Counted from the stretch's first letter, positions 1 to 26,612 are shown. The stretch is DNA of 64,000 bases from Glandiceps talaboti (GCF_964340395.1 NC_135562.1:3266134-3330133); one strand, 5' to 3'. The notes: generated by a model not told the origin, from the sequence alone. A program made the numbers and translations.

Positions 1-350
1 TCTGTGTGACTGTGTGTGTGGGGGGGGTGCGTGTTCATGTAGGGTATGGGTATCTGTGTGCCTGTGTGTGGGGTGGGGTGTGCGTGTTCATGTAGGGTAT
101 GAGTATATGTGTGCCTGTGTGTGTGTGTTGTATGTGTTCATTAAGTGTATGCTATGTATGTTTGAGTATTTGTGTGAATGTTGTGGATGTGTGTCTCCCT
201 CTGTACATGCAGTGTATCTGAGTGAGTGTCTGTTTGAGGATGTTGTTTGTAACTATGTGTGAACGCATAGCCATGTAACTTGCCTCTCAGACTCAGTGTG
301 TGTCCGTTGTGCTGTATCTGTGTCAGCGTGTACGAATAACCGTATGTGTG
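1..350. repeat. TG-rich degenerate low-complexity tract
   Basis: Degenerate TG/TGTA-rich sequence on the plus strand with two near-copies of a roughly 55-bp block (around 20-75 and 70-130) that contains a run of G, the word gtgttcatgtagggtatg and further TG dinucleotides. Open reading frames through it are cysteine/valine-rich artefacts of the repeat. The following 350-757 holds no gene that I can support. Confidence 0.7.
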
Positions 351-617
351 AGTTTGAAAACAGGACTCAAGGCTAGTAACTGCTCATAACGTATTTATAC
401 TTGTCAATCGATGCCTATTTAAAGTCGTATGGTGATATGATTAGAATCAAAAGTACTAGTAGTGTTCAGATACATGATCATCCTATCATGTTCTTGGCTG
501 ACTCTTGTAATAATTCCTGCTCCTTGACATTGTCAGCCGAGATTTGACATTCACAATTCCTAGAATTAAATCTTCACTGGAAGACAAATGAAATATCGTG
601 TGGGATATAATTGTCTG

Positions 618-623
618 TTTTAA
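618..623 (-). terminator. possible polyadenylation signal (ATTAAA)
   Basis: On the minus strand ATTAAA occurs about 135 nt downstream of the stop codon of the 758-1270 reading frame. ATTAAA is the commonest variant animal poly(A) signal. In AT-rich DNA it also arises by chance, so this is weak support only. Confidence 0.25.
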
Positions 624-757
624 TAGTTCATTAAAAGTTCAATGTACGCGCTTCAAATTCCTTGTTGAAGCCTTGAGGCAATATATTTACATAACATAAC
701 ATAGCAATTACAATTATATTACATTTTTAGAACTCAAATGACATGTCCTTATAGTTT

Positions 758-1270
758 CTATTGTGCTAATGGATTTTGGATAACTAACGAAAAGTCAGGT
801 TTGTACAGATATATTTTATCTTCTGGTATCTTATTACAAGAAGATCTGTAATCGTTGTCATAGTTATAGTATCCGTTATCTCCATAGCAACGACTATCGT
901 CAATATTCTTGGCGCAGGCAGCTGTATCTTTGTTATTATAGTATTGTTCTCCAACTTGGCCGTTTTCAAGATGTTGGTCATTTGTTGAGATTGAGCACTG
1001 CGTCCAACTGTCTTGGTACTCTGTCGTCGAGAACCCGTCGCTAACGTACGCTATGTCCGATAAGTCAGTCGAACAGGACGTCGACGAAGACAGCGACATG
1101 GCGATTCCCGAAGCCTCATTCCAGGCAACTTTAATGTTCTCAGTATCTCCATGGTGGGAAAAATCCCAGATCTTTTTATTCCATGGACACTTGCAGAAAC
1201 AAAATGCGGCAACCACCAACAGTATACCCACACCCACGGCCAATACCAATAACCATGACGGAATTAGCAT
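758..1270 (-). CDS. probable single-pass membrane protein, 3' coding exon
   Basis: Minus-strand open frame of 171 codons from the first true ATG (1268-1270) to TAG (758-760). Residues about 5-25 are one strongly hydrophobic, Gly/Val/Leu/Ala-rich segment (core LVLAVGVGILLVV), followed by a Cys/Lys cluster (CFCKCPWNKK). The tail is hydrophilic and rich in Ser, Thr, Asn, Asp and Tyr, with scattered Cys, and ends NPLAQ. This reads as a short N-terminal segment, one membrane helix and a roughly 145-residue cytosolic tail. A good splice acceptor (pyrimidine-rich, ending TTTGTAG) abuts 1280. The ATG may therefore be the true start after a 5' UTR intron, or the frame may be the last exon of a longer type I protein. 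I do not recognise a family. No convincing in-frame upstream exon was found: the candidate at 2820-2880 would create a TGA at the junction and could only be untranslated. Confidence 0.42.
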   Translation of the reverse strand: MLIPSWLLVLAVGVGILLVVAAFCFCKCPWNKKIWDFSHHGDTENIKVAWNEASGIAMSLSSSTSCSTDLSDIAYVSDGFSTTEYQDSWTQCSISTNDQHLENGQVGEQYYNNKDTAACAKNIDDSRCYGDNGYYNYDNDYRSSCNKIPEDKIYLYKPDFSLVIQNPLAQ

Positions 1271-2054
1271 GTTTGTAAGTCTACAAATGAACCACAGAAA
1301 ACACAACAAACGTGTATAGAATTACAATCACGAGAGAATCATATATTTTTAGAGAAGGAAACTATTTCAAGGTTTCCGGTACCCTAGTCGTATGACGTTG
1401 AAAATAGCAATGATAACCTAAATTTCCATTAAAACATCAATTATATCACTTTTGCGCAACAGCCTACAGCTTATATACATTAATATATAGGTATATGTAT
1501 ATGTAAATCTAAGAACGACCGAAAGCCCAGAATAGAGAATTTACATACATATACCTTACATTGGTGTATAAAAAGTATTCAAAACATTCAACAAAGTTCA
1601 AATGAGGTGAAATAAAAATCCACGATCCGCAGAAGTACAGCTTAAAATTTGACGTTTCAGCAATCACATTTCTCTCAGAGCTAGCTAAAATCGGCACACT
1701 TAATACATTCGTCTAATATTATGGGATATAACCAAGATCACTATCAGAATAACCTCGGTTAAACTATTTTTAAATGATTTTAATTTCGATGCATGTCTTC
1801 TATAACTTTAAAATTGTCTTCTGACATTACTAACACAATTGATTGCATAGTAGGGATTTTATGAACGCTTTTGGTAAATATTATAGATTACGTCATCGGA
1901 CCGTTAATAAATCATATTTTGATACCAGATTTGCAGTAGTGGCTAAGTTTTGCTTTAGTAAATACAATATTGCAAGTAACTTATAAATATACTGCATAAA
2001 CTACGCCAAAATACTTGTAAACTTAGCTGTGCCCCATTACAACAAAAATCATAA

Positions 2055-2485
2055 AAGCTGAAACAAAAAGTCTCCTGGCTCGACAAAAATCTCACTAACA
2101 TTAATATTGCTACAGATTTTTGTCTGGCCAGACAACAATCTCTTTGATGTTGTAAATCTTCCAGTGGCTCAACAACAATCTAATTAATATTCCTACTTGT
2201 TATCGTCTGGGATGACAAGAACTGAATAACAATATTGTTACATTTTAGTCAATTGACTTTCAATAATATCAAAGAACGCGCCAGCCTTAGGTTTACCAGG
2301 GACATATAAATTTGGCAATGATCTTCTAAGATAATGGTAGCACACGCAAAGAAAGTGTAACAATATCGGTAAAGATCTTTGTCAGACCAGACGATTGACG
2401 AAACGCTGTTGGTAGTAAGAGTTTGTCTAGTCAGACGATAAAATGTAGCATTATAAATGAGAGATTTTTGTCGAGTCAAGCCAGG
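2055..2485. mobile_element. foldback element with tandemly repetitive arms, copy 1
   Basis: The left arm (about 2055-2245) carries four consecutive degenerate units of about 45-50 bp, each of the type cgtctggctcgacaaaaatct followed by an AT-rich block and gctacatttta. The right arm (about 2375-2485) carries the same units in reverse complement (gataaaatgtagc, tttttgtcgag, tcagacgat). The two arms can pair, with a spacer of about 130 bp. The same monomer recurs at 20085-20170, 43335-43460 and 44935-45305, so this is a dispersed family. No ORF; no clear target duplication. Confidence 0.65.
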
Positions 2486-2819
2486 CGACGTTTTGTTTTA
2501 GGGTTTATGTTTTTCGTTGTAAATTATATCTTTGGACCATTGATATTTTCTTCACTGTATTCTAGTCTTAGCAAAGATTGGCGTATTGAATCATATCACT
2601 CATTACTAAAAGTACATACCATAAACAAGTTAAATTCGTATTACACTATATCGACAATCGAGTTGAACAACAGTTACATTTTGTAAAGTGTATCCAATCA
2701 CGTTCTTAAAAAAAATTGAAAGGATTTTTTTACTTTGGGAACACACTCTCTTTCTTGCAATTGATTGATTGGTTTTTAAACTATCGAAATTAGGAAAAAA
2801 TGAGAGATTAGATACTTAC

Positions 2820-2880
2820 CAGTAAAATGTATTTGCAGACGTGATTGTTGGATGCTTGAATACCGCAATCCTTCCAGCAA
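2820..2880 (-). other. candidate untranslated exon upstream of the 758-1270 frame
   Basis: On the minus strand a pyrimidine-rich acceptor (cttccctcttctcggcag) precedes 61 nt that end at a consensus donor, CTG|gtaagt (donor at 2819 and below). Joining it to the exon that starts at 1280 puts a TGA directly before the 758-1270 frame, so it could only be 5' UTR. Support is splice-site shape alone. Confidence 0.2.
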
Positions 2881-4031
2881 CTGCCGAGAAGAGGGAAGCA
2901 ACGTTTACCCTAATCTTTGGAAATCTGAACTGACGAAGCACACGACAGTTTGTTCAGGTCAAGCCACGAAATGTGATATCTTGATTGTGTTGTTATATTT
3001 AGATACTGTCTAAAGTATCCTTATCGAACGGAGGGACTGTTTCCAGATCAAATACGTAATACTTTTGTTTTGACATGAAACTTGGAATAACATTACATCG
3101 CATTAACATCTGTAGCATTCAAGTTGGTTTCTGGTGTCTGATTCTATAAACAGGGAGAACAAATACTTTGGTTTAGAACACTGGGTACCGTATGCGTTTG
3201 ATCAGTTTATTCTAAGTCGCGTCTATCAGTGTGACCTACTATGTATGTCACCTCGATTATTTAACATCGCAAGTGAAGGCTGAGTTGTTATCTGCGTGTT
3301 ACATGCTTCCTGCACTGTTCCACTGTCCTCGGAGATTTCAAAGTCGCAATTTCCGCCATCTCATGGCGATGTAGTTCGAGGTCATATCTGTGTACATGTA
3401 CTCTGTGCTTTCCGCTGACTTGTTGGCTCCTATTCCAAAAATAGACGGATCTGCTGCACGATCTTCTCTATCATCCGCCTTCACAACTGACAAAAAGGGT
3501 GAAGGTAGGAGAGGGGTATTTTTGTCACTTGTAATCGCCTCTTCATTAAAGGCCAAGGATTCGTTCCCAGGTTAATATCTCGTCACTGTTATCTTATAGA
3601 GGATTAACAGGATCATTCGTTTGTTCTGAACCAACTTTTCTATAGCTTTGCCCGACAACTACTTCTTAAACCTAGATTTAAATCCAAACCTGAATTAGGC
3701 CTTTAAGTGTAAATCTTATAGGTAAAGATTGTCAGACAGTGATTTGATACCGGTGTGATCCTTTATAATCAACCAGATATTTCATTTTTATTCATAACAA
3801 TTTTCGATGTACAAGTAATTTGCGTAAAACGTTAACATTAATTTTTTTTTCTTCGTTATTCGTAAATTGAGCTTTGTTAGGCGTAAATCTCAAAGATGAT
3901 TATGTAATCTGTAATTTAATCTTCTACTTCTTAAACCAGAAGTCATTGTCTGAAAAGTCCCCTACGTCTCCACCACTCCTCAAAGAACAACAGATGCCAT
4001 CCCCTCTATGACGTAAAGGTCAAGGGGCAGT

Positions 4032-4467
4032 CACGTGTGTGTTTAGATGCAGCAGCCAAATTAGCTATACATAAAGTCACATGTAACCAAAATCATATTT
4101 CCAGTTAACATGGAAATATACGATTGTCATTCTTTTGAATTACATATTAAATGACTTTTTATAGCAGATACTTTCATTTCCAGTTTCTACGAAAGTTCTG
4201 AATCAGTTAGACACTACGTTCGTGCATATGTAATACAGCAGTCTGGGGTCATTGAGGTGAAAATGTTATCCTTGACACGTGACAGTCACGTGCGACCACC
4301 TCTCAGGAGATTGATTCATTCAAAACACGAGCATATTAGTAGTATGTGATTCAAATTCATTTGCATAGCCCTGACCAGTACATTGCGTATTTACACGGAA
4401 TTCGTCTCACGTGATTTACGTGATATATTCATTATGTAACTATTTGCAGAAGTCTAGAAGTCACGTG
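4032..4467. promoter_or_regulatory. cluster of five CACGTG E-boxes, with nearby CRE
   Basis: CACGTG occurs at 4032-4037, 4276-4281, 4287-4292, 4408-4413 and 4462-4467: five palindromic E-boxes in 436 bp, most preceded by T or GT (TCACGTG/GTCACGTG, the form preferred by MITF/TFE and USF bHLH-Zip factors). A full cAMP response element TGACGTCA follows at 4543-4550. About 0.1 CACGTG would be expected by chance. The cluster lies about 2.8 kb upstream of the minus-strand 758-1270 frame and about 3.2 kb beyond the stop of gene A. Which gene it serves, if any, is inference. Confidence 0.45.
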
Positions 4468-5893
4468 AGTAGTTATCAATCTGTGTAAAACATCTTTTGT
4501 TTTAATTTGCCAAAATGGAGTAACTAGTTACCCTGATATTGATGACGTCATTGTCCTCATATATATCCGGGCTCCTCGACCTCTAAGTCATGAAACAATA
4601 CCTTCACCCACATGACCTTTAGAAGGTTTAGAAGGTCTTTAGAAGGACGTTCGATCACACACATTTGACCCCAATAAATGAAACCCATACAATGCACTAA
4701 TGGTCTGGCTACTCTCTGGACCTGTAACTCCACTACAGTCGTTCTCTAGCCATATTTAGAGAGAGAATGAGAGAGAAAATCACACAGACTACGTGTATAT
4801 ATGTGTATTTGTGTATGAGTCAATCTAAACGTGTGTGTACCCAATTTGTAGTTTTAAATATAGATTGCTACCTGGCACATAAAATTATAGTTCAATCGTG
4901 TGAATTTCCCCCGATACAAAGGGCTATCTCGGAAAAAAACGAGTGAAAGTATACATTAATCTAAATAACTCCACTAGAATGCTTGTAACTCGAGCTAGTC
5001 AACTGTTTATAACATGTGGCATATTTATGTGTAGGTACCAAGAATATCCTATCGTAATTTTAACAAAGACGCTGAATCGTCATATTTTTCGGGGTCCAAA
5101 ATTATTTACACGTTATCATGCCATGTTACGGCATGTACCATAGTTTTATTGTCGGACATTACGTATTTTTAACTCATAATTTGACTCAGAACGCCTTGGT
5201 GTATCATTCTAATGACGTCTCACGAAACGAGAATCTCGTGGTAAAATTTCACATACCAAATGGTGTATAATGACTTTCATATTGCAATGACGCATGCAAT
5301 AATGGCGCTCATTTTACAGTGTTGCCAATTTGATATGAATATAAACTATAAATTAGCAATATTTTATCATTGGTAATATAAATCATACATAAGAATGTCA
5401 CCATTCTTTTATCGGCATGCCATACACTTGACGAACGACATACCACATCTTCAGAATTTAAATGGTCCTTTCTCTTTCAATTTTTAGTCAGTCAGCTAAT
5501 TGGTTTCTCTCTTTCTATTTGTTGGTTGTCTCATAAACATCTTAGCATACAATGTATATATACTAGTAAGTTATGTTAACGGATGGTTTATGTATTATCA
5601 TGTCGTCGACTTTCGAATCTAATATTAATTCATGCCATATCCACGACTAGAACGCTCGCTAGATTCGAAAGTCAACTTAATGGTAGTCTCTAGTCTAGAA
5701 TACTGCGAGTACCATAAGCACAGAATGTACACAATCTTAGCTTGTAACGCATCCTTAACTGCCCGTATGACCATTTTCGCATGTTAGGGCAATCTTTCCG
5801 CCGTCGAGAAACAAATACCAGGGAAGCGTACTGTTCCCGCAAATATAGTCTACCTGTAGACGTGAGAACGGCTAACGGTATTTCAATTTTAGA

Positions 5894-5958
5894 GCTGATA
5901 TTTTGAATTTCGAATTTTTGGTAGAACGGCAGCAAAATTCGAAATTCAAAATGTCAGC
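5894..5958. repeat. long perfect-like hairpin
   Basis: Two 25-26-nt arms, 5894-5919 (gctgatattttgaatttcga...) and 5934-5958, are reverse complements with about one mismatch around a 14-nt loop. Weaker pairing continues outwards (agacgtgagaa on the left, ttctcacgtct on the right), so the whole of 5850-5995 may be a small decayed palindromic element. Confidence 0.5.
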
Positions 5959-7645
5959 ACTACAGACGACGTGACGTCAACCTTCTCACGTCTCGATTAC
6001 CATAAAGATGACAACTGCGACGTGTATTGTGCACCTTTCGTTCGTTTTCCTGTATAGAAATATCTTACCATTTCGAAGTGAATATCAAAATACAATGTAC
6101 CACACAAAGATAACTTATATTCTCATTTATTTCAAACTGCAAATAAAATCACTGTGATATTTGTTTACGATTTGTCCCACATCTTTAGAGATAATTAAAA
6201 AAATACTGACGTCTGCTCCCGAGACATGCAAGACTATATCACGTAATCTTTCTAAATTGACTTTGAAATTATATAATGTTGCAGTGATACAATAAAAAAA
6301 GGATTAACATAATTGTTTATTATTATTATTATTGTTTATTATACAGTCCTATTAAGTTGGCATTAGTTGAGGTTCTTTTTAAACTGTTTTTCTCCATGTG
6401 AAAGTACCGTCACAAAACTTTGATTGATCAAACTGAACTATTCTAGTGTTATATCTAGTATCCACGTATGCCTTCCATGACATACAATTGCCTTCTGGAA
6501 TTTGTTTGAACAGCTGATTGCATAGACTATAGTAGGGCTTTCCTCGAATTTTTTTTATACGTACAATAAATTACGTCATGTGATCGTTTATAAGTTATAT
6601 TTGAATACATGGTCTGAGTTCAGTCCTTTGCAAGTAATTGTTAAATAGAGTACTCTGAGAACCTTATAAACATCACAGACAAGTAAGAAACATACAGCAC
6701 AACATTTCATTAACGTCAAAGACCGTTGCTTATAAACTCGGACTGATGAGTCCCGTTGACGATTTGAGACAGTACTGCCAGTATTGATAGTGTGTAATTG
6801 TTTCCAAACTTATTACCTATCCTATGCCAATTATATGTAAAACACTATCGCAGTGTCATATTTATAATGTATTATTTTGGCAATATTTGGCCAAGCTATC
6901 TCTACAGCTACAGATGAAATCCAGCTAACTATAACAGTCAAGAAAGAATTGCTGACTTTGTTTGGTGAATATGGCCAGGTAGAAGTTGTATTCGTGTTAG
7001 AAAGAAATACGTCATCAATAAATCTACACACATTTCACTAACGTCAAGAATGCTTACGTTGACACTTGTGTTGTTACGAAAAACTCAAATTTATAACAAA
7101 TGTTGAATATATTATACTGATTCTATGTCGTATGTCAGTATACCACGTGACCTGTCATCACACCCGTCCAAGTCGAGGCAAATATTAAATTTAGCATATA
7201 TTCAGAAAGAACAGTTCAGTTTTTCCTACATTGTTTTACAACGTTATTTTTATCTAAATAATTAAAACTTGAGAAGTCATTTTTCATCTAAATGAATACT
7301 TTTATAAAATCATGATATTGTATTCTTGTAAATTGTTGCCTTTGGTGGGCAAAATCATCATTTATAATATACTATCAGCGTTTTCATACATCCTTCAGTG
7401 ATTGGCTTAGATAGTGTCACGTGGTAAGGATTAGTGACCCATGGTGACCTCGATTGGCATAGAGGGAACACTACAGCTATTTGTCTTCGATTTCCCTAGG
7501 GTACTATGATTAATGTGGCATGGGAGCCGATTTGCTAAGACTGGCCAAAGTACTTGTCAAAGATGAGTGGTGAAAAAAATTATTTCGAACATTTCCCAGC
7601 AGATAATATTAAGATAAATACTAGCGGTTACTACATCATTGGGGT

Positions 7646-22537
<14,892 letters not shown>

Positions 22538-22990
22538 CTTTTGCTTGTGTTCTGAGCTATACTTTCAATTGACAATCAGTATACACAGACAGTCAAGCCT
22601 GGCTTAATCGCAACACTACGATTTGTGACGCAATGCGCTATACTAACACTCCTGATCTATAAACTTTCTCGTGGCCGGGCAATTTGTACCGTCAAAAAAC
22701 GTGCCGTGTTTATTATGGTTTGCCTAGGGAGTCTTATACTTCCATCCGCCGCCACCAATCACAAGAACTAATCGTTAAATTACACCAGAACGTATGAGTT
22801 CCTCATGGCTCGTCTATCAATTTACTAATCCTACCAAACCCTACCAATATTTCGTGTTTCGTTATAGCGGAACACTGGTTATTTAACAATGGTTAACAAT
22901 GTTTTTTGTATTTTACATTGGCTAGATTTCTAAATTCATTATCAAATGGAAGAAGTCGTTCTTTGCCGGTTAAATTTATAAGGAACGGGC

Positions 22991-23568
22991 GCATGGATGG
23001 ATGGGTGGATGGATGGATGGATGGGTGGGTGGGTGGGTGGGTGGGTGGGTGGGTGGGTGAGTGAGTGAGTGGGTTGGTGGATGGATGGATGGATGGATAG
23101 ATGGATGGATGAATGAATGGGTGGGTGGGTGGATGGATGGATGGATGGATAGATGGATGGATGAATGAATGGGTGGGTGGATGGATGGATGGATGGACTG
23201 ACATGTGTCGTGCATGAATGCACGCTTGCATGTATGTATGTATGTATGTATGTATGTATGTATGTGTGTGTATGTGTGTATGTATGTATGTATGTATGTG
23301 TGTGTGTATGTATATATGTACGTATGTGTGTGTATGTATGTATGTATGTATGTATGTATGTATATGTGTGTATGTATGTATGTATGTATGTGTGCGTGTA
23401 CATGTATGTATGTATGTATGTATGTATGTATGTATGCATGCATGCATGTATGTATGTATGTATGTATGTATGTATGTATGTTGTATGTATGTTGTATGTA
23501 TGTATGTATGTATGTATGTATGTATGCGTACGCGCGCGTTGGTATGTGCATGTATGTGTGTATGTATG

Positions 23569-23599
<31 letters not shown>

Positions 23600-23623
23600 G
23601 TGTGTGTGTGTGTATTTTTGTTT
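22991..23623. repeat. 630-bp compound microsatellite
   Basis: Left part (22991-23200) is GGAT/GGGT/GAGT tetranucleotides, including a nearly repeated 55-bp block (23079-23130 and 23131-23180). Right part (23228-23623) is GTAT/GTGT with short TGCA and CGCG interruptions. Long HTYIHTYI- and MYVCMYVC-type frames across it are artefacts. Confidence 0.95.
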
Positions 23624-24520
23624 TGTCATTGGTATTATCATTTAAACTACCTGTTGTAAACTGTCAGCATTAAGGAAGCAGGTGACCAATCAATAATTGA
23701 CTTCATGGAATATTACAAACACGTACTAAGTCGATACATCTGTCACTTCTTATCTTGGCACAAAATGACAAACAGTTGTTATTTCGATCAAAATATACAA
23801 TCATTAAACTTAATATTCCCATTTTACATTCCTTCAACCGTGTTTGTTTTCAAGACTCTGAAATCTAAAAGAGACTACCTTTGGTCCCAGGTGACAACAT
23901 GTCAGACAACGTCGGGGGAAAACGCTGACGCAAATATTCCAAAAAACTGAATTATGCAAACCATACAGAGATCTCGTTAAATTCTCGTCATAAAGGCACT
24001 CAAAATAAAGACGTAATTACACCACTAGATATCAGCCCAGCTGAGAAATCGAATTTTATCACAGTATTTTGGTGACAGGAGCCAAGAAAGCGAGACGTAG
24101 GTTATCATTTCAGTTCTTGATTTCAAAATTAGTTCACTGAAGTCAACTGAAATCGAAGACTCCGCAGTTTAATTGCAGTTTGAGGTCTGATGTGTTGTTG
24201 AAATTGGATGATTATATAGCCATATCAGATGAACTATATACTGATCGTATTTTGATTGTGATAAATTGGATTGCAGAAAGGTAGCTATAATGCAGTTTAC
24301 TGGTTTACTGAATGAAACTCGACATAAATATGTTTTCACTTATAACTGCGTCATCGTGTTCTCAATAAAGACGACATGCAAGCCAAGACACTTCGACACA
24401 ATTAAACTACAATATATATGTTATATTTCCGTCTCCCCTGTGTCTTTTAGACGTTACGTGCTTTTCATTAATGTTCATTTCCTGGCAGTATATACTAAAA
24501 CCTTAGCCGGGCTTTTGGAC

Positions 24521-24685
24521 TGGGCTCTTGGGCTGAGCCGTTGGGCTGGGTCGTTGGGCTGGGCTCTTGGGCTGGGTCGTTGGGCTGGGTCGTTGGGCTG
24601 GGCTCTTGGGCTGGGTCGTTGGGCTGGGTCGTTGGGCTGGGCTCTTGGGCTGGGTCGTTGGGCTGGGCAGTTGGGCTGGGCTTTT
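24521..24685. repeat. 13-bp minisatellite with 39-bp higher-order period
   Basis: Tandem copies of ttgggctggg plus three variable bases. The variable triplet cycles tcg, ctc, tcg three times over, giving a 39-bp higher-order unit, before ending cag, ctt. Such ordering shows the array expanded by duplication of trimers, not single units. Confidence 0.9.
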
Positions 24686-25021
24686 GTGTGATCTTGAAAA
24701 ATGAAATTGAAATAGAGTCAATGAAATGGACCTTACACTACTGCAAAGGTCGTTTTCTTTATTTGTTCTATTCCATGAAGCACTGATGCAAATATTGAAG
24801 TCACATAAGGGAATGTCCACTATTTATCTAAGGGAGGGGATATTTACAGAATGACATTATGCTTTGACAAGGATTATATCTGTCTACTATTCCTCAATGC
24901 ACAGATGCATAAATGTGGGATATCTCAGGGAGTGATCAATTTTTATGGCGATGGGTTAAGAATGCTGACATTACACTATCGCAATGATTATTATACTATT
25001 TTATGAATCGTAACTTGAGGT

Positions 25022-25131
25022 AACGTAATTCTTAGGGGTGGGGTGGGTCACGTAATTCTTAGGGGTGGGGTGGGTCACGTAATTGTTAGGGGTGGGGTGG
25101 GTCACGTAATTCTTAGGGGTGGGGTGGGTCA
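25022..25131. repeat. 27-bp minisatellite (4 units)
   Basis: Four near-identical copies of cacgtaattcttaggggtgg plus ggtgggt (27 bp), followed by two copies of a 17-bp unit catgtttcgaataccac. Confidence 0.92.
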
Positions 25132-25671
25132 TGTTTCGAATACCACATGTTTCGAATACCACAGAATCGATGTAGACGCCTGCTAGCGTTACGTGACGTA
25201 GAATGACTGGGGTATCAACTTTTATTTAAACCTATTTAACTTGGTTTGCATGTCATTTAAATTATGCCTTTTAATTCACACCAAGGACAAACGCAATATT
25301 TATACACTATATGAATTCATAATGATAATGGTAAAAAATGAGGTGAAATGTGATGAGGGAATCATCGTATCAAAACCTGTCAATATTATGTATCATTACG
25401 CAACACGCAGTCTGTTCCAATATAATTCAATGATTGGATCAATAATTTGTCTGACTTGTGCATACATGTATTCAAGTTAGTGAATTGTAAAAAGTCTCAA
25501 TTGCAGACAATTTAAGAGATGCACTTCATTATCATTACAAATTACTATGCTAAAATACCTGCCTTATTAATTTAAAAAAATTATTTCCTACTCCAAGGAT
25601 ATTTTATATGTACTGTAGAACAAAACTGAATTAAATCCAAGGCTACATAGATATTAAACTAGCTCAGATTT

Positions 25672-25723
25672 CATGCATGCATGCATGCATTCATTCATTC
25701 ATTCATTCATTCATTCATTCATT
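25672..25723. repeat. (GCAT)n(TCAT)n microsatellite
   Basis: Four GCAT units followed by about nine TCAT units, ending at TTGG. Confidence 0.9.
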
Positions 25724-25956
25724 GGATTATGCATTCTCCAAAAGTTGTCCTCGCTCAGACGAGAATTGTGATTTGAGGGTCAAAGACTAGTAGAGACATA
25801 CTCGTATTTTATTTGTAGTTTTCCATCTGAATGAAAAAAAAAATATGAGTTAAGAATATATTAACTATTCCTGTGTAATTTGTGAAAAAAATGGGGAAAT
25901 GGTGGCAATTTTGAACGTTTTTGTGACATCACAAAAGCAGTATAAAATAAAATGTA

Positions 25957-26226
25957 CATGTGGTTGTACATGTGGTAGTGGTTTTGTATATGTGTGGTTG
26001 TACATGTGGTTTTGGTTTGTATATGTGTGGTTGTACATGTGGTAGTGGTTTGTGTATGTGTGGTTGTACATGTGGTAGTGGTTTGTATATGTGTGGTTGT
26101 ACATGTGGTAGTGGTTTGTATATGTGTGGTTGTACATGTGGTAGTGGTTTGTATATGTGTGGTTGTACACGTGGTAGTGGTTTGTATATGTGTGGTTGTA
26201 CACGTGGTAGTGGTTTGTATGTGGTT
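25957..26226. repeat. 33-bp minisatellite (about 8 units)
   Basis: About eight copies of a 33-bp unit (tggttgtacatgtggtagtg plus gtttgtatatgtg). The last two copies carry acacgtgg in place of acatgtgg, so they are probably the latest duplicated pair. Because 33 is a multiple of 3 it yields long CGCTCGSGLYM-type frames that are not genes. Confidence 0.92.
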
Positions 26227-26392
26227 GTGTTATATTGGTATAGTCCAAAAAAATTAATTTTGCAATTGTTTTACACAGGGCATAATGATAAGATCTTCAA
26301 TAGTAGTTTTTATTAAATATTTCTTGGACAGAAAAAATGGAAATATTCGTGTAAATTGTCACCACACTTGGCTGTATGATTAGGCTTCTGGA

Positions 26393-26562
26393 TAGTCTCC
26401 CTGCCAGACCCTTGACTATCATCCCTAAGCTTTAATGCCGAGAGCCTCAGCCGCGAGAAGAGAGGTACTTGCCCCGAGAAGTTCCTCTCTTCTCACGGCT
26501 AAGCCGTTCGGCATACATAAAAAAGATTCTGGACGATAGTCACGTGTCTGGCAGCGAGACTA
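26393..26562. mobile_element. palindromic MITE with 9-bp target duplication
   Basis: The 170-bp sequence is almost wholly palindromic. It begins tagtctccctgccagac and ends with the reverse complement (gtctggcagcgagacta). The arms continue through tgactatc-tcc and an inner gccg-agcc-gagaagagagg block. Exact 9-bp direct repeats gcttctgga flank it (26384-26392 and 26563-26571). A 9-bp duplication with no coding capacity suggests a non-autonomous Mutator-like or foldback element. Confidence 0.85.
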
Positions 26563-26611
26563 GCTTCTGGATAGAAAAGAGGCCCATATATGAAAATTAT
26601 AAATTATAATA

Positions 26612-26612
26612 C

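Larger units (their letters stand above)
1281..7645. other. intergenic region
   Basis: No convincing coding sequence in these 6.4 kb. It contains a foldback element at 2055-2485, an untranslated-exon candidate at 2820-2880, an E-box/CRE cluster at 4032-4550, a hairpin at 5894-5958, and a diverged dispersed repeat seen near 1840-1990 and again near 6505-6640. The last pair shares attgcatag, a following tagggnttt block, ttacgtcat and tgcaagtaa in the same order. The remainder is AT-rich single-copy-looking sequence. Confidence 0.6.

Noticed and set aside
3338-3556. 72-codon minus-strand frame (begins at TTG)
   Set aside because: No ATG start at its head, no recognisable domain and no clear splice sites. 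It could be leader sequence of the upstream transcript at best.
22942-23673. Several open frames of 150-220 codons on both strands
   Set aside because: They are translations of GTAT/GTGT/GGAT tetranucleotide arrays (HTYI, MYVC, HPSI repeats) in all frames. No non-repeat coding sequence or splice context.
25865-26316. Cys/Gly-rich and His/Tyr/Asn-rich frames resembling repetitive secreted proteins
   Set aside because: Explained by the 33-bp minisatellite being open in several frames on both strands; no signal peptide or splice signals.
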